A stretch of DNA of 64,000 nucleotides. Source: Salinimicrobium tongyeongense (GTDB lineage Bacteria > Bacteroidota > Bacteroidia > Flavobacteriales > Flavobacteriaceae). The position numbers and the translations under genes are program-made. Shown here piece by piece: positions 26,950-36,114 of this stretch. Within the stretch, counting starts at the first letter, position 1, and each line of letters begins with the position of its first letter. The notes under the pieces were generated by a model that was not told the DNA's origin, did no database searches, and saw only the letters and a list, made by a program, of their open reading frames with translations. The stretch is taken from NCBI RefSeq assembly GCF_026109735.1, contig NZ_CP069620.1:2356001-2420000 (forward strand). Reading direction: 5' to 3'.

Positions 26950-27574
26950 TAAAGTTTTTGTAAATGATATTCCTATTATTCTCTCAACAGAAAAGGATTT
27001 GGGGGAGAAGTATGTATCTATTCCGTTAAAAGAAGTTAAATTAAAAAGAGTGATCAAAAAGATCAACAAGGGAAAATGGCTCTACGTTAATCTTTACCAC
27101 CAAAAAAAAGAGAAGCTGCTAAAACACCTTTTTAAGAAGTTACCTGTGGTTACTGCCGGGGGCGGCTTTGTTCTAAACCCTAAAGATGAGGTGCTTTTTA
27201 TTTATCGCAACGGCCGCTGGGACCTGCCTAAAGGAAAGGTTGAAAAGAAAGAGAGCATAGAAACCGGTGCTATTCGCGAAGTTGAGGAGGAGACCGGGGT
27301 GAAAAACCTCGAGATCTCAAAATTCCTGCAAACCACCTACCACGTGTTCCAGAGAAAAGGCCGTTACCGGCTAAAGGTCACTTACTGGTACGAAATGAGA
27401 ACCGATTATGACGGCGAGCTCATCCCCGAAGAAAGTGAGGGTATTGAAAAAGTGAAATGGAAAAGCATGGAAAAGGCGCAAAAAGCCCTTCAAAAATCTT
27501 ATGCCAACATCAAACTTTTGTTCCCTGAAGAAATTTTACCGGCTCACTCTAAAGACGGGATATCGCAAATGTGA
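26945..27574 (+). CDS. Nudix hydrolase
   Basis: 209 residues from ATG 26945. The Nudix box spans about residues 97-119, GKVEKKESIETGAIREVEEE plus TGV, matching GX5EX7REUXEEXGU. The first ~65 residues are a separate basic N-terminal segment ahead of AGGGFVLNPKDEVL. Hydrolyses a nucleoside diphosphate linked to some group; the substrate is not readable. The start codon is only seven bases from the divergent pyrE start, and the 3' end overlaps the convergent M14 gene by 39 bases. Confidence 0.88.
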   Translation: MYKVFVNDIPIILSTEKDLGEKYVSIPLKEVKLKRVIKKINKGKWLYVNLYHQKKEKLLKHLFKKLPVVTAGGGFVLNPKDEVLFIYRNGRWDLPKGKVEKKESIETGAIREVEEETGVKNLEISKFLQTTYHVFQRKGRYRLKVTYWYEMRTDYDGELIPEESEGIEKVKWKSMEKAQKALQKSYANIKLLFPEEILPAHSKDGISQM

Positions 27575-29287
27575 TTTTTCGTAGTGCTCGCTCTGCTTGT
27601 GAATCCAGTCCAGCTGCGCATACCAGCTGGAAGCAAACTCTGGCTCGTTCTTCTTTTTAGCTAAGAACTCATTTTCAATTTCAGGATAATCATCCAGGAA
27701 TTCCCGTGCGATTTCTTCAAATACATACGGGGAAAAACCTTCTTTTTGCTGCAAAATGCTGTCAAAAAAGTTCCAGTTGAAGAAAGAGTCGGGGGCCTGG
27801 GGTTCGATTGTGGCCATGAGGTATTTTCCGGCTTTTTGTTTTATGGGGATAAAAACATCGCCCTGCCTTATGCTCACTTTTTCCCTGCTGCTTTCCACTT
27901 CTACATTAGCATGTGGGTAATGCCCTTCATAAGCCGTTGATCTGGTCTCGTAGTTCTTGATGGTGTAGACTTCAACCACCATGCTGGTGTCTTTTTCAAA
28001 CGGCACCATTTCCACATTATTGAGTTCAAGTAGCTCTAAGACCGGCCACCATGCCTGCGGAACTATATAACCCTGTGGTATTTTTACTTTTTTGGAAGCG
28101 GCAAAATTGTCATAATAATCCACCGGCTTAATAAAAGGCCGGGTGGTGTCATATTTCAGCCTTTCAAAACCGGTGACCTCACTGGCTATCCTTTCTGCTT
28201 CATATCCTTTGAACTGAAGCTCAGAAACCTTACTGCTGTCTACTTTAAAATCAAATGCATAATTATTCTTTGCCTCAAAGGCTTTAAGGTCCTGCGCTCT
28301 AAGTTTTTTTAGGAGTTCGGCGTCTTCATCGGCAATTGCTATCATAGAACGAAGAAAATCATAGGTGCCGTGAACCCTTTTGTCATACGGCTTTAGCATG
28401 TGGGTCTCAAGCATCACCCCGGGCGTGTGCCATAGGGCGGCATAACCCGTAGAATATCGAGGGGTATCCAAAAACTGGGTAAAACCTTTTTCGGGAACCT
28501 CATTAAAAACATTCACGTAAGGAGTTATCTCCCAATCCTTGTTTTTCAAGGCTGCTTCAAGTGCAGGTTTGAGGTTTTTGTTGACATAATTTCCCAGGGC
28601 GCCGCCCATCTGGTCGTGCTGTGTGAAAAGGTGGGTAAGGGTGTACTGGTAATCGGCCCCGTTACTTACGTGGGTGTCTATAAAAAGATCGGGGTCTACT
28701 TTATGGAAGATCTCGTAAAAACTGCGGGTGTTGCGGGTATCGGCTTTAATGAAATCGCGGTTAAGGTCATAATTCTGCGCATTTCCGCGGAAGCCGTAAG
28801 CTTTTGGGCCATTCTGGTTGGTACGGGTGAAGGAGTTGCGGTTTAGCGCCCCGCCCACATTGTAGACCGGGATGGCCGCAATTACCGTATTTTCGGGAAG
28901 AGCGATAGAATCCTGGGCCAAATCCCTAAACAGCATCATGGTGGCGTCAATCCCGTCGCTCTCGCCCGGGTGAATGCCGTTGTTGATCATCACAACAGCA
29001 TGATCTTCGCGCAGGCTCTCAAAATCGAAAGATTTACTGCGGCTGTAGGTTACCAGGTGCAGCGGTTCGCCACTGTCAGTCTCGCCAATCTGCTCCAGTT
29101 TAATGCTGGGGTAAACGGCGGCCAGGTCTTCATAAAAATCTATGATCTGGGGGTAGGTTGCAGTCTCTGTTCCTCCCGATTCTTCAAAAACAGTGGTGAA
29201 ATCGTAATCCTGCTCCAGGATGTAGTTCGAAAAATCGCAGGAGCCAAGGCCCATGGCAATAAATGCCAAAACCAGTATTCTTTTCAT
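27536..29287 (-). CDS. M14-family zinc carboxypeptidase, lipoprotein
   Basis: 583 residues from ATG 29287. Lipoprotein signal ending GLGSC. The M14 fold has GIHPGESDG (zinc His and Glu), NRDF, DTHVSNGADYQYT (third zinc His) and a likely catalytic Glu in MLETHMLKPYDKR. A C-terminal ~200-residue region has no clear family wording. It should trim C-terminal residues from peptides at the cell surface or in the periplasm. It stands alone between the Nudix gene (39-base overlap of the 3' ends) and a divergent TonB receptor. Confidence 0.88.
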   Translation of the reverse strand: MKRILVLAFIAMGLGSCDFSNYILEQDYDFTTVFEESGGTETATYPQIIDFYEDLAAVYPSIKLEQIGETDSGEPLHLVTYSRSKSFDFESLREDHAVVMINNGIHPGESDGIDATMMLFRDLAQDSIALPENTVIAAIPVYNVGGALNRNSFTRTNQNGPKAYGFRGNAQNYDLNRDFIKADTRNTRSFYEIFHKVDPDLFIDTHVSNGADYQYTLTHLFTQHDQMGGALGNYVNKNLKPALEAALKNKDWEITPYVNVFNEVPEKGFTQFLDTPRYSTGYAALWHTPGVMLETHMLKPYDKRVHGTYDFLRSMIAIADEDAELLKKLRAQDLKAFEAKNNYAFDFKVDSSKVSELQFKGYEAERIASEVTGFERLKYDTTRPFIKPVDYYDNFAASKKVKIPQGYIVPQAWWPVLELLELNNVEMVPFEKDTSMVVEVYTIKNYETRSTAYEGHYPHANVEVESSREKVSIRQGDVFIPIKQKAGKYLMATIEPQAPDSFFNWNFFDSILQQKEGFSPYVFEEIAREFLDDYPEIENEFLAKKKNEPEFASSWYAQLDWIHKQSEHYEKSHLRYPVFRVSR

Positions 29288-29474
29288 GCAGGGAATTTTA
29301 ACCGGGGTAAACTTAAAGAAAAACTTCAAAAACATAAAGTAATGCTAAGAATAAACAGGGTTTTCCATAACATGAGAAAAAGCTTAAATTCGTAAACGCC
29401 TTTTCTTCGGAAGTAAAAGCGGTCAAAAATGCCCTTTTTGGCAGCCTGTTCCGGTCACTAAATAAGTTAATATC

Positions 29475-31784
29475 TTGAAAAAACATTTACTCCTTGTATT
29501 CGCCATTTTTTTCTTCGGAAAGCTTTCTGCACAACAGATAAGCGGAAAAGTGGCTGATGCCTTCAGCAATAAACCCCTCAAAAATGTCAAAATTACTTCG
29601 GAAGATTTTTCTGAAACTGTTTTTACAGATGCTTCAGGTGCGTTCTCACTTTTGGTGAAAGGCCTGCCTGTAAACCTCATTTTTGAAGCCCCGGGTTATG
29701 GCCGGATGAGCCTGCAGGTCGATGCTGCTTCCGAAGAAATTTTCGTAGTCCTTGCTCCTTCCGAAGGTTCCCTGTCTGAAGTTGTGCTGCGAAGTACCAT
29801 TATTCCGCAGGAATTACTGGAAACCCCCGCCTCGGTTGCAGTATTGAGCGAAGAGGAGCTGCAAAGGTTTGACGAAACCAATGTGATGCAGAATATTAGT
29901 ACGCTGCCCGGGCTTAACGTGCACCAGGGGGCTTTAAACACCAATAAAATGAGCATTCGCGGGGTGGGCGCCCGCTCGCAGTACAGTACCAACCGGGTGA
30001 AGGCGTATTTTATGGAAATTCCCATCACCAGTGCCGAAGGGGAAACCACGCTCGATGATCTCGATCCTGCCGCGCTTGAGCGAATAGAAATTATTAAGGG
30101 CCCTACTTCTAGTATTTACGGGGCCGGGCTTGGAGGAGTGGTCACCCTTTTTCCTGCCCGTGCCATGGAGCAGGGAACAAGGGCCAGGGTAAAAAGCACT
30201 TTTGGCGATTACGGACTTTTTCGTGCTACGGCCCGCGCATCCCACGCCTCCAAATCGGCTAAGCTTACAGCCACCTATAACCACGTGGAAACCGATGGCT
30301 GGCGGGATAATTCGGCTTATGACAGGGATTCTTTCAACCTTTTTGGACAGGTGCTGGCAGGAAAACGCGGAGAATTGTCGGTCCTCGGGAACTTTGTGCG
30401 TTTAAAAGCCTTTATTCCGAGTTCTTTGAACCGCGAAACCCTGCGCACAGAGCCTTCTTCGGCGGCTTTTAACTGGGCTGCGGCCCAAGGTTATGAGTCT
30501 TACGACAAAGCTTTGCTCGGCTTTTCCTATCAATATCGTTTTTCTGAAGTTTTTTCCAATGTTACCAGCGTTTACGGAAGCTTCAGGGATGCCTATGAGC
30601 CAAGGCCGTTTGACATCCTCAATGAAGGGCAGTCGGCCCTTGGGGCCAGGACAAAATTCGGTCTTGAAAAGGACATTTTTGGAGCCCCCGCGCAGGTGAG
30701 TTTTGGCGTTGAATTCTACAACGAGTGGTATGATACTGCCACTTTTGAAAACCTGTACGAGCAGTTTGAAGACCGGGGCAGTGTGCCCGGCGAATACCTG
30801 AGCCATAACGAGCAGGACAGGCGTTATTACAATATTTTTCTTCAATGGAACCAGGAGGTGACTTCAAGGCTTAAACTGGAAGCAGGATTAAATTTGAACG
30901 CCACTTCATACGAGCTGAGCGATCTTTATGAGGCTGACGAGGTAGACCAGACGGGAGATTACAGTTTTGAGGAAGTCTTTTCCCCCAGGATTGGTGCCGT
31001 TTACACAGTGGCGCCGGGCAAAAATTTATACGCTTCGGTAAGTCATGGTTTTTCTACCCCCACCGTGGCAGAAACCCTTACTCCTGAAGGTTTGATTAAC
31101 ACCAATCTCAAGCCCGAGACCGGGATTAATTACGAATTGGGCTTCAAAGGCAACTTTTTGAACAACCGACTCTATGCTGAAGTTGCCGCATTTTCGATCC
31201 AGGTGGAAAACCTGCTGGTAGCCGAGCGTGTTGCCGAAGACCAGTACATTGGCCGCAACGCCGGAAAGACCGATCATAACGGAATAGAATTTCTGCTGAA
31301 CTACAATTTCCCGATTTCAACAACTGTGCGGGCGCGAACATTTGTCAATGCGGCTTATAATTCTTTTGAATTCGATGAGTTTGTAGATGAAGAGGAAGAT
31401 TTTTCGGGTAATGAGCTGCCGGCAGTGCCGGGGGAAACCGTTAATGCGGGGCTGGATATTGTTACTTCTTTCGGGTTAACCTTGCGCAGCACCTATCAAT
31501 TTGAGGGGGAAATGCCTTTGAATGATGCAAATACCGAATTTAGAAAACAATATGATCTCCTGCATTTCAAACTGGCCCTGGAACCGCTGGAAATGTTCAA
31601 TACATTAACAAATCAGCACTGGGATCTGGAAATTTTTGGGGGTGTGAACAATGCGCTTGATGAAAATTATGCAGCTTCGGTCATCCCAAATGCTGTAGGT
31701 TTTGGCGGTAATGCCCCCCGCTACTTCTATCCAGGAATGCCACGGAATTTTTATGGAGGCTTGGCAGTTGGATATAAGTTTTAG
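29475..31784 (+). CDS. TonB-dependent outer-membrane receptor
   Basis: 769 residues, TTG start. Signal peptide ~1-19, a carboxypeptidase-like regulatory domain ~20-95 (QQISGKVADAFSNKPLKNV), a plug domain ~105-225 with LNVHQGALNTNKMSIRGVGA, PTSSIYGAGLGGV, and a long beta barrel ending in the terminal aromatic VGYKF. Single-barrel form without a SusD partner and without siderophore genes, so the cargo is unknown; FecA/CirA-like iron-complex uptake is the likeliest class. Convergent with coaD. Confidence 0.92.
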   Translation: MKKHLLLVFAIFFFGKLSAQQISGKVADAFSNKPLKNVKITSEDFSETVFTDASGAFSLLVKGLPVNLIFEAPGYGRMSLQVDAASEEIFVVLAPSEGSLSEVVLRSTIIPQELLETPASVAVLSEEELQRFDETNVMQNISTLPGLNVHQGALNTNKMSIRGVGARSQYSTNRVKAYFMEIPITSAEGETTLDDLDPAALERIEIIKGPTSSIYGAGLGGVVTLFPARAMEQGTRARVKSTFGDYGLFRATARASHASKSAKLTATYNHVETDGWRDNSAYDRDSFNLFGQVLAGKRGELSVLGNFVRLKAFIPSSLNRETLRTEPSSAAFNWAAAQGYESYDKALLGFSYQYRFSEVFSNVTSVYGSFRDAYEPRPFDILNEGQSALGARTKFGLEKDIFGAPAQVSFGVEFYNEWYDTATFENLYEQFEDRGSVPGEYLSHNEQDRRYYNIFLQWNQEVTSRLKLEAGLNLNATSYELSDLYEADEVDQTGDYSFEEVFSPRIGAVYTVAPGKNLYASVSHGFSTPTVAETLTPEGLINTNLKPETGINYELGFKGNFLNNRLYAEVAAFSIQVENLLVAERVAEDQYIGRNAGKTDHNGIEFLLNYNFPISTTVRARTFVNAAYNSFEFDEFVDEEEDFSGNELPAVPGETVNAGLDIVTSFGLTLRSTYQFEGEMPLNDANTEFRKQYDLLHFKLALEPLEMFNTLTNQHWDLEIFGGVNNALDENYAASVIPNAVGFGGNAPRYFYPGMPRNFYGGLAVGYKF

Positions 31785-31795
31785 GTCAACTAAAC

Positions 31796-31830
31796 AATAT
31801 TGAATATTCAATATTCAATATGAAATATTC
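31796..31830. repeat. AATATTCAATATT palindrome cluster between convergent genes
   Basis: A perfect 20-base palindrome (31796-31815, core GAATATTC) and a partial further unit to 31830, between the TonB receptor stop and the coaD stop. It could serve as a weak two-way terminator. Confidence 0.6.
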
Positions 31831-31831
31831 C

Positions 31832-32293
31832 TTAATCCTTATTCCTTGATACCACATCGGGCACCATAAAGTGATAGTCTCCGCCGTTGCGAATTACGTC
31901 GCGAACAACGGTTGAAGAAATATGGCTTTTTCCGGAGGAAGTAATAAAGAAAAGGGTTTCTACTCCGCTCATTTTAAAGTTGGTCTGGCCAATGCTCTTT
32001 TCAAATTCGAGGTCAATGGCATTGCGCAGGCCTCTAAGAATGAATCCGGCGTTTTGTTCCCTGCAAAAATCCACTGTCATGCCTTTGTAAGTCATCACTT
32101 TGATCTTTGGCTCGTCTTTAAAGGTCTCTTCCAGAAACCCCAGCCTGTCTTCAAGCGAGAACATGTATTTTTTATCGGAGTTGATGCCAATTGCCAGGAT
32201 AATCTCATCGAATAAAGGTAATCCGCGGTTAATGATGTCAACATGTCCCAAAGTAATGGGGTCAAATGAACCGGGAAAAACTGCTGTCTTCAT
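31832..32293 (-). CDS. coaD: phosphopantetheine adenylyltransferase
   Basis: 153 residues. Nucleotidyltransferase fold: FPGSFDPITLGHVDII (T/HxGH) at residues ~5-20 and SHISSTVVRDVI (ISSTxxR) near 124-135. Transfers AMP to 4'-phosphopantetheine, the penultimate step to coenzyme A. It follows ddl with a 39-base gap that contains a copy of the recurring palindrome half-site. Confidence 0.95.
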   Translation of the reverse strand: MKTAVFPGSFDPITLGHVDIINRGLPLFDEIILAIGINSDKKYMFSLEDRLGFLEETFKDEPKIKVMTYKGMTVDFCREQNAGFILRGLRNAIDLEFEKSIGQTNFKMSGVETLFFITSSGKSHISSTVVRDVIRNGGDYHFMVPDVVSRNKD

Positions 32294-32332
32294 GCTGAAA
32301 AAATTTAGTCTAAAATAGGCATTTTTGGATAC

Positions 32333-33310
32333 CTAGACTTTTAAGGCAGCTTCAATAGCACTGCCAAACAGCTCTTTTAAGGAAATTCCCGCTGCCTGTG
32401 CCTGCTGCGGAAGTATACTCGCTTCACTTAAGCCCGGGTTGGTGTTCATTTCAATAAAATGTGGCTCGTTGTTGTGGAAAATGAATTCTGATCTTGAAAA
32501 ACCTTTCATCTTCAGCTTTCGATAGATCAATTTGGCGATCTCCTGAACTTTTTTCGTTTGTTCTTCTGAAATTCGGGCAGGGGTGATCTCCTGGGATTTT
32601 CCGAGGTACTTGGCTTCATAGTCAAAAAACTCATTTTCAGAAACAATTTCGGTGACCGGCAGCGCGAGGATCTCGTCGTTGTGAGTGATCACTCCAACCG
32701 AAACTTCGGTGCCATCAAGAAAAGATTCGATGATGATCTCATTATCTTCCTTAAAGGCAAATTTGGTGGCGGGAATGATTTGATCCCGTGATTTCACTTT
32801 GGTGATCCCAAAGCTGCTTCCGGCTTTATTGGCTTTCACAAAGCAGGGCAAACCAACTTTTGCAATTATTTCATCGGGATCAACCTCATCTCCTTTATCG
32901 ACAAAGTAATTTTCAGCAGTTTTAATTCCGAAGGGTTTGAGCACGCTAATAAGGTCCCTTTTATTAAAAGTGAGTGCCGACTGGTAGAAATCGCAGGAAG
33001 TCTGCGGGATGTCAAGCAGCTCGAGATAGGCCTGTAAAAGTCCATTTTCGCCCGGAGTTCCGTGAATGGTGTTAAAAACACAGTCGAAAGTGATTAACTG
33101 CCCATCTATGGTAACCGTGAAATTGCTGCGGTTAATGGGGTAAGGCGTGTCATTTTCCCCAATCACAAACCATTCTTTTTGCAGGATATGCACCCGGTAA
33201 GGGTTGTATTTGCTGCGATCGAGGTTCTTGTAAACTATATTCCCGCTGTTTATTGAAATACGGTATTCGCTGGAGAAGCCGCCCATGGCTATGGCTACAT
33301 TTTTCTTCAT
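32333..33310 (-). CDS. ddl: D-alanine--D-alanine ligase
   Basis: 325 residues from ATG 33310 (MKKNVAIAMGGFSSEYRISI); an ORF to 33343 would cross the promoter box. ATP-grasp enzyme: CFVKANKAGSSFGITKV, IIESFLDGTEVSVGVI, and FIEMNTNPGLSEASILPQQA with metal-binding Glu and Asn. Makes the D-Ala-D-Ala end of the peptidoglycan stem. Transcribed with coaD downstream; divergent from the PASTA gene. Confidence 0.95.
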   Translation of the reverse strand: MKKNVAIAMGGFSSEYRISINSGNIVYKNLDRSKYNPYRVHILQKEWFVIGENDTPYPINRSNFTVTIDGQLITFDCVFNTIHGTPGENGLLQAYLELLDIPQTSCDFYQSALTFNKRDLISVLKPFGIKTAENYFVDKGDEVDPDEIIAKVGLPCFVKANKAGSSFGITKVKSRDQIIPATKFAFKEDNEIIIESFLDGTEVSVGVITHNDEILALPVTEIVSENEFFDYEAKYLGKSQEITPARISEEQTKKVQEIAKLIYRKLKMKGFSRSEFIFHNNEPHFIEMNTNPGLSEASILPQQAQAAGISLKELFGSAIEAALKV

Positions 33311-33340
33311 AATTAAATATCGCCCTAATATTTGCGTTAG

Positions 33341-33348
33341 CAAAAGTA
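33341..33348 (-). promoter_or_regulatory. -7 box of ddl-coaD
   Basis: TACTTTTG on the minus strand, a perfect TAnnTTTG, 30 bases before the ddl ATG. Confidence 0.5.
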
Positions 33349-33388
33349 GCGACTAATAAATGAATGTCTGCAAAACCACCTGATTTTA

Positions 33389-33396
33389 TATCTTTG
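33389..33396 (+). promoter_or_regulatory. -7 box of the PASTA-rluD operon
   Basis: TATCTTTG, a perfect TAnnTTTG, 16 bases before the PASTA gene ATG at 33413. Confidence 0.55.
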
Positions 33397-33412
33397 CCTT
33401 TTAAAATAAACT

Positions 33413-34051
33413 ATGAGTTTCTTCCGATTTCTATTTAGCAAAACCTTTCTGATTCATTTGGTTTTGGCTGTATTTGCGGTAGTTTTGATCGCCTTTATTA
33501 TACTTCAATGGCTTGATTTTTCTACAAATCAGGATCAAAGGATCACCGTGCCCAACCTGGAACGCCTATCTTTAGACCGGGTTGATGAACAACTTTCGGA
33601 ACTCGACCTGCGCCGGGAAATCCTTGATTCGGCCAATTACAACCCCGATTTTCCGCCGTACTCTGTGATAGATCAGGTGCCGCTTCCGGGGAAAGAAGTA
33701 AAGGAGAACCGAAAAATATATCTCACCTTGAACCCTTCAGGATTTACAAAAGTTGAAATTCCTGAAAATTTAATCCGAAGAACCCGCAGGCAGGTGGAGC
33801 CAACCCTGCGTTCGCTGGGGTTTGAAATAGGAACCATTACCTATAAACCCGATGTTGCCAAAGATGTGGTGCTCGAAATGCGCCATCGTGGCCAGCTGCT
33901 CGAACCAGGAATGAAACTGATGAAGACTTCTAAGATTGACCTTGTGCTTGCCGATGGCTCCAGGAGGTATGGAATGGAAGAAGAGGATAGTACCGCAACC
34001 GCACAAGACCCAATTTTGAACGACCTGGAAGACGAAGAATATGATTTCTGA
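33413..34051 (+). CDS. membrane-anchored PASTA domain protein
   Basis: 212 residues. One N-terminal membrane segment (~9-33) then two or three PASTA repeats of ~65 residues, visible as ITVPNLERLSLDRVDEQL, VIDQVPLPGKEVKENRKIYLTL and a second unit at VEIPENLIRRTRRQVEPTL. No kinase domain is attached, unlike PASTA kinases of Gram-positives. PASTA domains bind peptidoglycan or muropeptides; divergence from ddl fits a wall-related role. Overlaps rluD by 11 bases. Confidence 0.88.
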   Translation: MSFFRFLFSKTFLIHLVLAVFAVVLIAFIILQWLDFSTNQDQRITVPNLERLSLDRVDEQLSELDLRREILDSANYNPDFPPYSVIDQVPLPGKEVKENRKIYLTLNPSGFTKVEIPENLIRRTRRQVEPTLRSLGFEIGTITYKPDVAKDVVLEMRHRGQLLEPGMKLMKTSKIDLVLADGSRRYGMEEEDSTATAQDPILNDLEDEEYDF

Positions 34052-35096
34052 AAATAATAATCCCGAGCCCGAAGACAATGATGACGACCTGTATGAACAT
34101 CACAGGTTTGTAGCCGATAAAGGCCAGCAGCCCCTGCGAGTGGACAAGTTCCTGATGAATTACATCGAAAAAGCCACTCGTAATAAAATTCAGACGGCAG
34201 CTAAAGAGGGAAATATACACGTTAACGAGGTTCCGGTAAAATCAAATTACAAAGTGAAGCCGGGGGATGTGGTGCAGGTGTTGTTTGAGCATCCGCCTTA
34301 TGAATTCCTGCTCACGCCAGAGGATATTCCGCTGGACATTGTTTATGAAGACGATGCACTTCTCATTGTGAATAAACCTGCCGGAATGGTGGTACATCCC
34401 GGTCATGGCAACTACAGCGGTACACTTATTAACGCGCTGGTATACCATTTCGAAAACTTGCCGCAAAACAGCGATGAACGCCCGGGGCTTGTACACAGGA
34501 TAGATAAAGACACCAGCGGCCTGCTGGTTATTGCAAAGACCGAAAAAGCCATGACCAAACTGGCAAAGCAGTTCTTTGACAAAAGCAGCGAGCGCGAGTA
34601 TATAGCTCTTGTTTGGGGGAATGTGGAAGAGGATGTAGGTACGGTGGAAGGCAATATTGGACGTCACCCCAAAAACAGGCTACAAAACACGGTATACCTT
34701 GGTGAAGATGAAGATAAGGGAAAACCTGCGGTAACACATTTTAAAGTGCTTGAAAGGCTGGGTTATGTCACCCTTGTTTCCTGCCAGCTTGAAACCGGCC
34801 GTACCCATCAAATCAGGGTGCATATGAAACACATTGGCCACACGCTCTTTAACGACGAGCGTTACGGCGGTGACAAGATTTTGAAAGGAACAACCTTCAC
34901 CAAATACAAACAGTTTGTAGACAACTGCTTTAAGGTGCTGCCAAGGCAGGCGCTGCACGCCAAAACCCTTGGCTTTAAACATCCCGAAACTGGTGAGTGG
35001 ATGAGGTTTGATTCTCCCATCCCACAGGATATGCAGGACTGTATAGAGCGCTGGCGAAACTATGCCAAAAATCAAAAGGAATTCATCGACGAATAA
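34041..35096 (+). CDS. rluD: RluD-type pseudouridine synthase
   Basis: 351 residues. An S4 domain is at ~32-85 (RVDKFLMNYIEKATRNKIQT) and the RluA-family catalytic core has GLVHRIDKDTSGLLVIAKT with the catalytic Asp155. Residues 1-25 are acidic and disordered. It isomerises uridines in 23S rRNA. The start overlaps the PASTA gene, so both are translated together, a conserved pairing in Bacteroidota. Confidence 0.92.
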   Translation: MISENNNPEPEDNDDDLYEHHRFVADKGQQPLRVDKFLMNYIEKATRNKIQTAAKEGNIHVNEVPVKSNYKVKPGDVVQVLFEHPPYEFLLTPEDIPLDIVYEDDALLIVNKPAGMVVHPGHGNYSGTLINALVYHFENLPQNSDERPGLVHRIDKDTSGLLVIAKTEKAMTKLAKQFFDKSSEREYIALVWGNVEEDVGTVEGNIGRHPKNRLQNTVYLGEDEDKGKPAVTHFKVLERLGYVTLVSCQLETGRTHQIRVHMKHIGHTLFNDERYGGDKILKGTTFTKYKQFVDNCFKVLPRQALHAKTLGFKHPETGEWMRFDSPIPQDMQDCIERWRNYAKNQKEFIDE

Positions 35097-35130
35097 GCTT
35101 TTTTGATACACCTATCAAAAGGAATAAACG

Positions 35131-35165
35131 ATCCCGGCAGGAAATCTTGTCGGGATTTGATATTT
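35131..35165 (+). terminator. terminator of PASTA-rluD
   Basis: An 11-pair stem (ATCCCGGCAGG / CTTGTCGGGAT, two G-U pairs) with loop AAAT, then TTGATATTTTT, 34 bases after the stop. Confidence 0.65.
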
Positions 35166-35200
35166 TTGAGGAGTAATAAAAATTTCTCAAGAGAATTTCC

Positions 35201-35962
35201 ATGAAAATAGTTGTATCGCCCGCCAAAACACTCGACTACGAATCTAAATTACCCACAACCAGAGGAACCCAGCCCTCATTTCTCGAAACCACAGCCGGCA
35301 TTAACCGGAAGCTTTCGCGCATGTCAAAAAAAGAGATCGGCGAACTCATGAGTATCAGCGATAAACTGGCCGATCTTAATTACAGTCGTTACCAGCAATT
35401 TTCTGAAGAACATACCAAACAAAATTCCCGGCCTGCGGTCTATGCTTTTGCCGGAGATGTTTATACAGGTCTTGATGCCTACACCATTCCTTCTGAAAAG
35501 ATCGATTTTATGCAGGATTCTTTGCGGATCCTTTCAGGTTACTACGGAATTTTAAGGCCGCTGGACCTTATTCAGCCGTACCGCCTCGAGATGGGAACAT
35601 CCTTGCTGGTAGGCCGTAAGAAAAACCTCTATGAAATCTGGCAGGAGAAGGTGACAGCTTATTTGAACGAAGAGCTTAAAGAAGATGAACTTTTTGTAAA
35701 CCTGGCGAGCCAGGAGTATTTCAAGGCCATAGATACTTCACACCTGAAAGTGCCGGTAATTTCTCCGGTGTTTAAAGATTACAAGAACGGCAAGCTGAAG
35801 ATCATCAGTTTTTTTGCAAAAAAAGCACGGGGTTCTATGGCCAGATTTCTTATTGAGTCTGAAGCCCAGACACTTGAGCAGCTCAAAGCCTTTGATGTGG
35901 ATGGCTACAGATTTTCGGCTGAAGAAACCTCTAATGAGAACGAGCCGGTTTTTACGAGATAG
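35201..35962 (+). CDS. yaaA: peroxide stress protein YaaA family
   Basis: 253 residues, full length for DUF328/YaaA. Signature blocks [49 protein letters not shown] and [13 protein letters not shown] are present. In E. coli YaaA lowers intracellular free iron under hydrogen peroxide stress and binds DNA; the biochemistry here is inferred. Single gene flanked by terminators. Confidence 0.93.
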   Translation: MKIVVSPAKTLDYESKLPTTRGTQPSFLETTAGINRKLSRMSKKEIGELMSISDKLADLNYSRYQQFSEEHTKQNSRPAVYAFAGDVYTGLDAYTIPSEKIDFMQDSLRILSGYYGILRPLDLIQPYRLEMGTSLLVGRKKNLYEIWQEKVTAYLNEELKEDELFVNLASQEYFKAIDTSHLKVPVISPVFKDYKNGKLKIISFFAKKARGSMARFLIESEAQTLEQLKAFDVDGYRFSAEETSNENEPVFTR

Positions 35963-35991
35963 CTTCAGCAGCAGGAAGTGTTAAAGTATTT

Positions 35992-36020
35992 AAAAAAGCG
36001 GTGAGACACCGCTTTTTTCT
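35992..36020 (+). terminator. terminator of yaaA
   Basis: Stem AAAAAAGCGGTG / CACCGCTTTTTT with a three-base loop, about 30 bases after the stop. Confidence 0.88.
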
Positions 36021-36114
36021 TTTTAATTTCTGAAATTAGGAGAGGTTTCAAAAATGTCATTTTTTGGGCCCCTTCAGAAGCGAAACATAATCACCAAAAA
36101 AGCAACTTCAGAAA

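Noticed and set aside
29475-31784. SusC-type polysaccharide uptake locus with the GH53 gene
   Set aside because: The receptor has no SusD next to it and the GH53 gene is 30 kb away; its wording fits a single TonB receptor.
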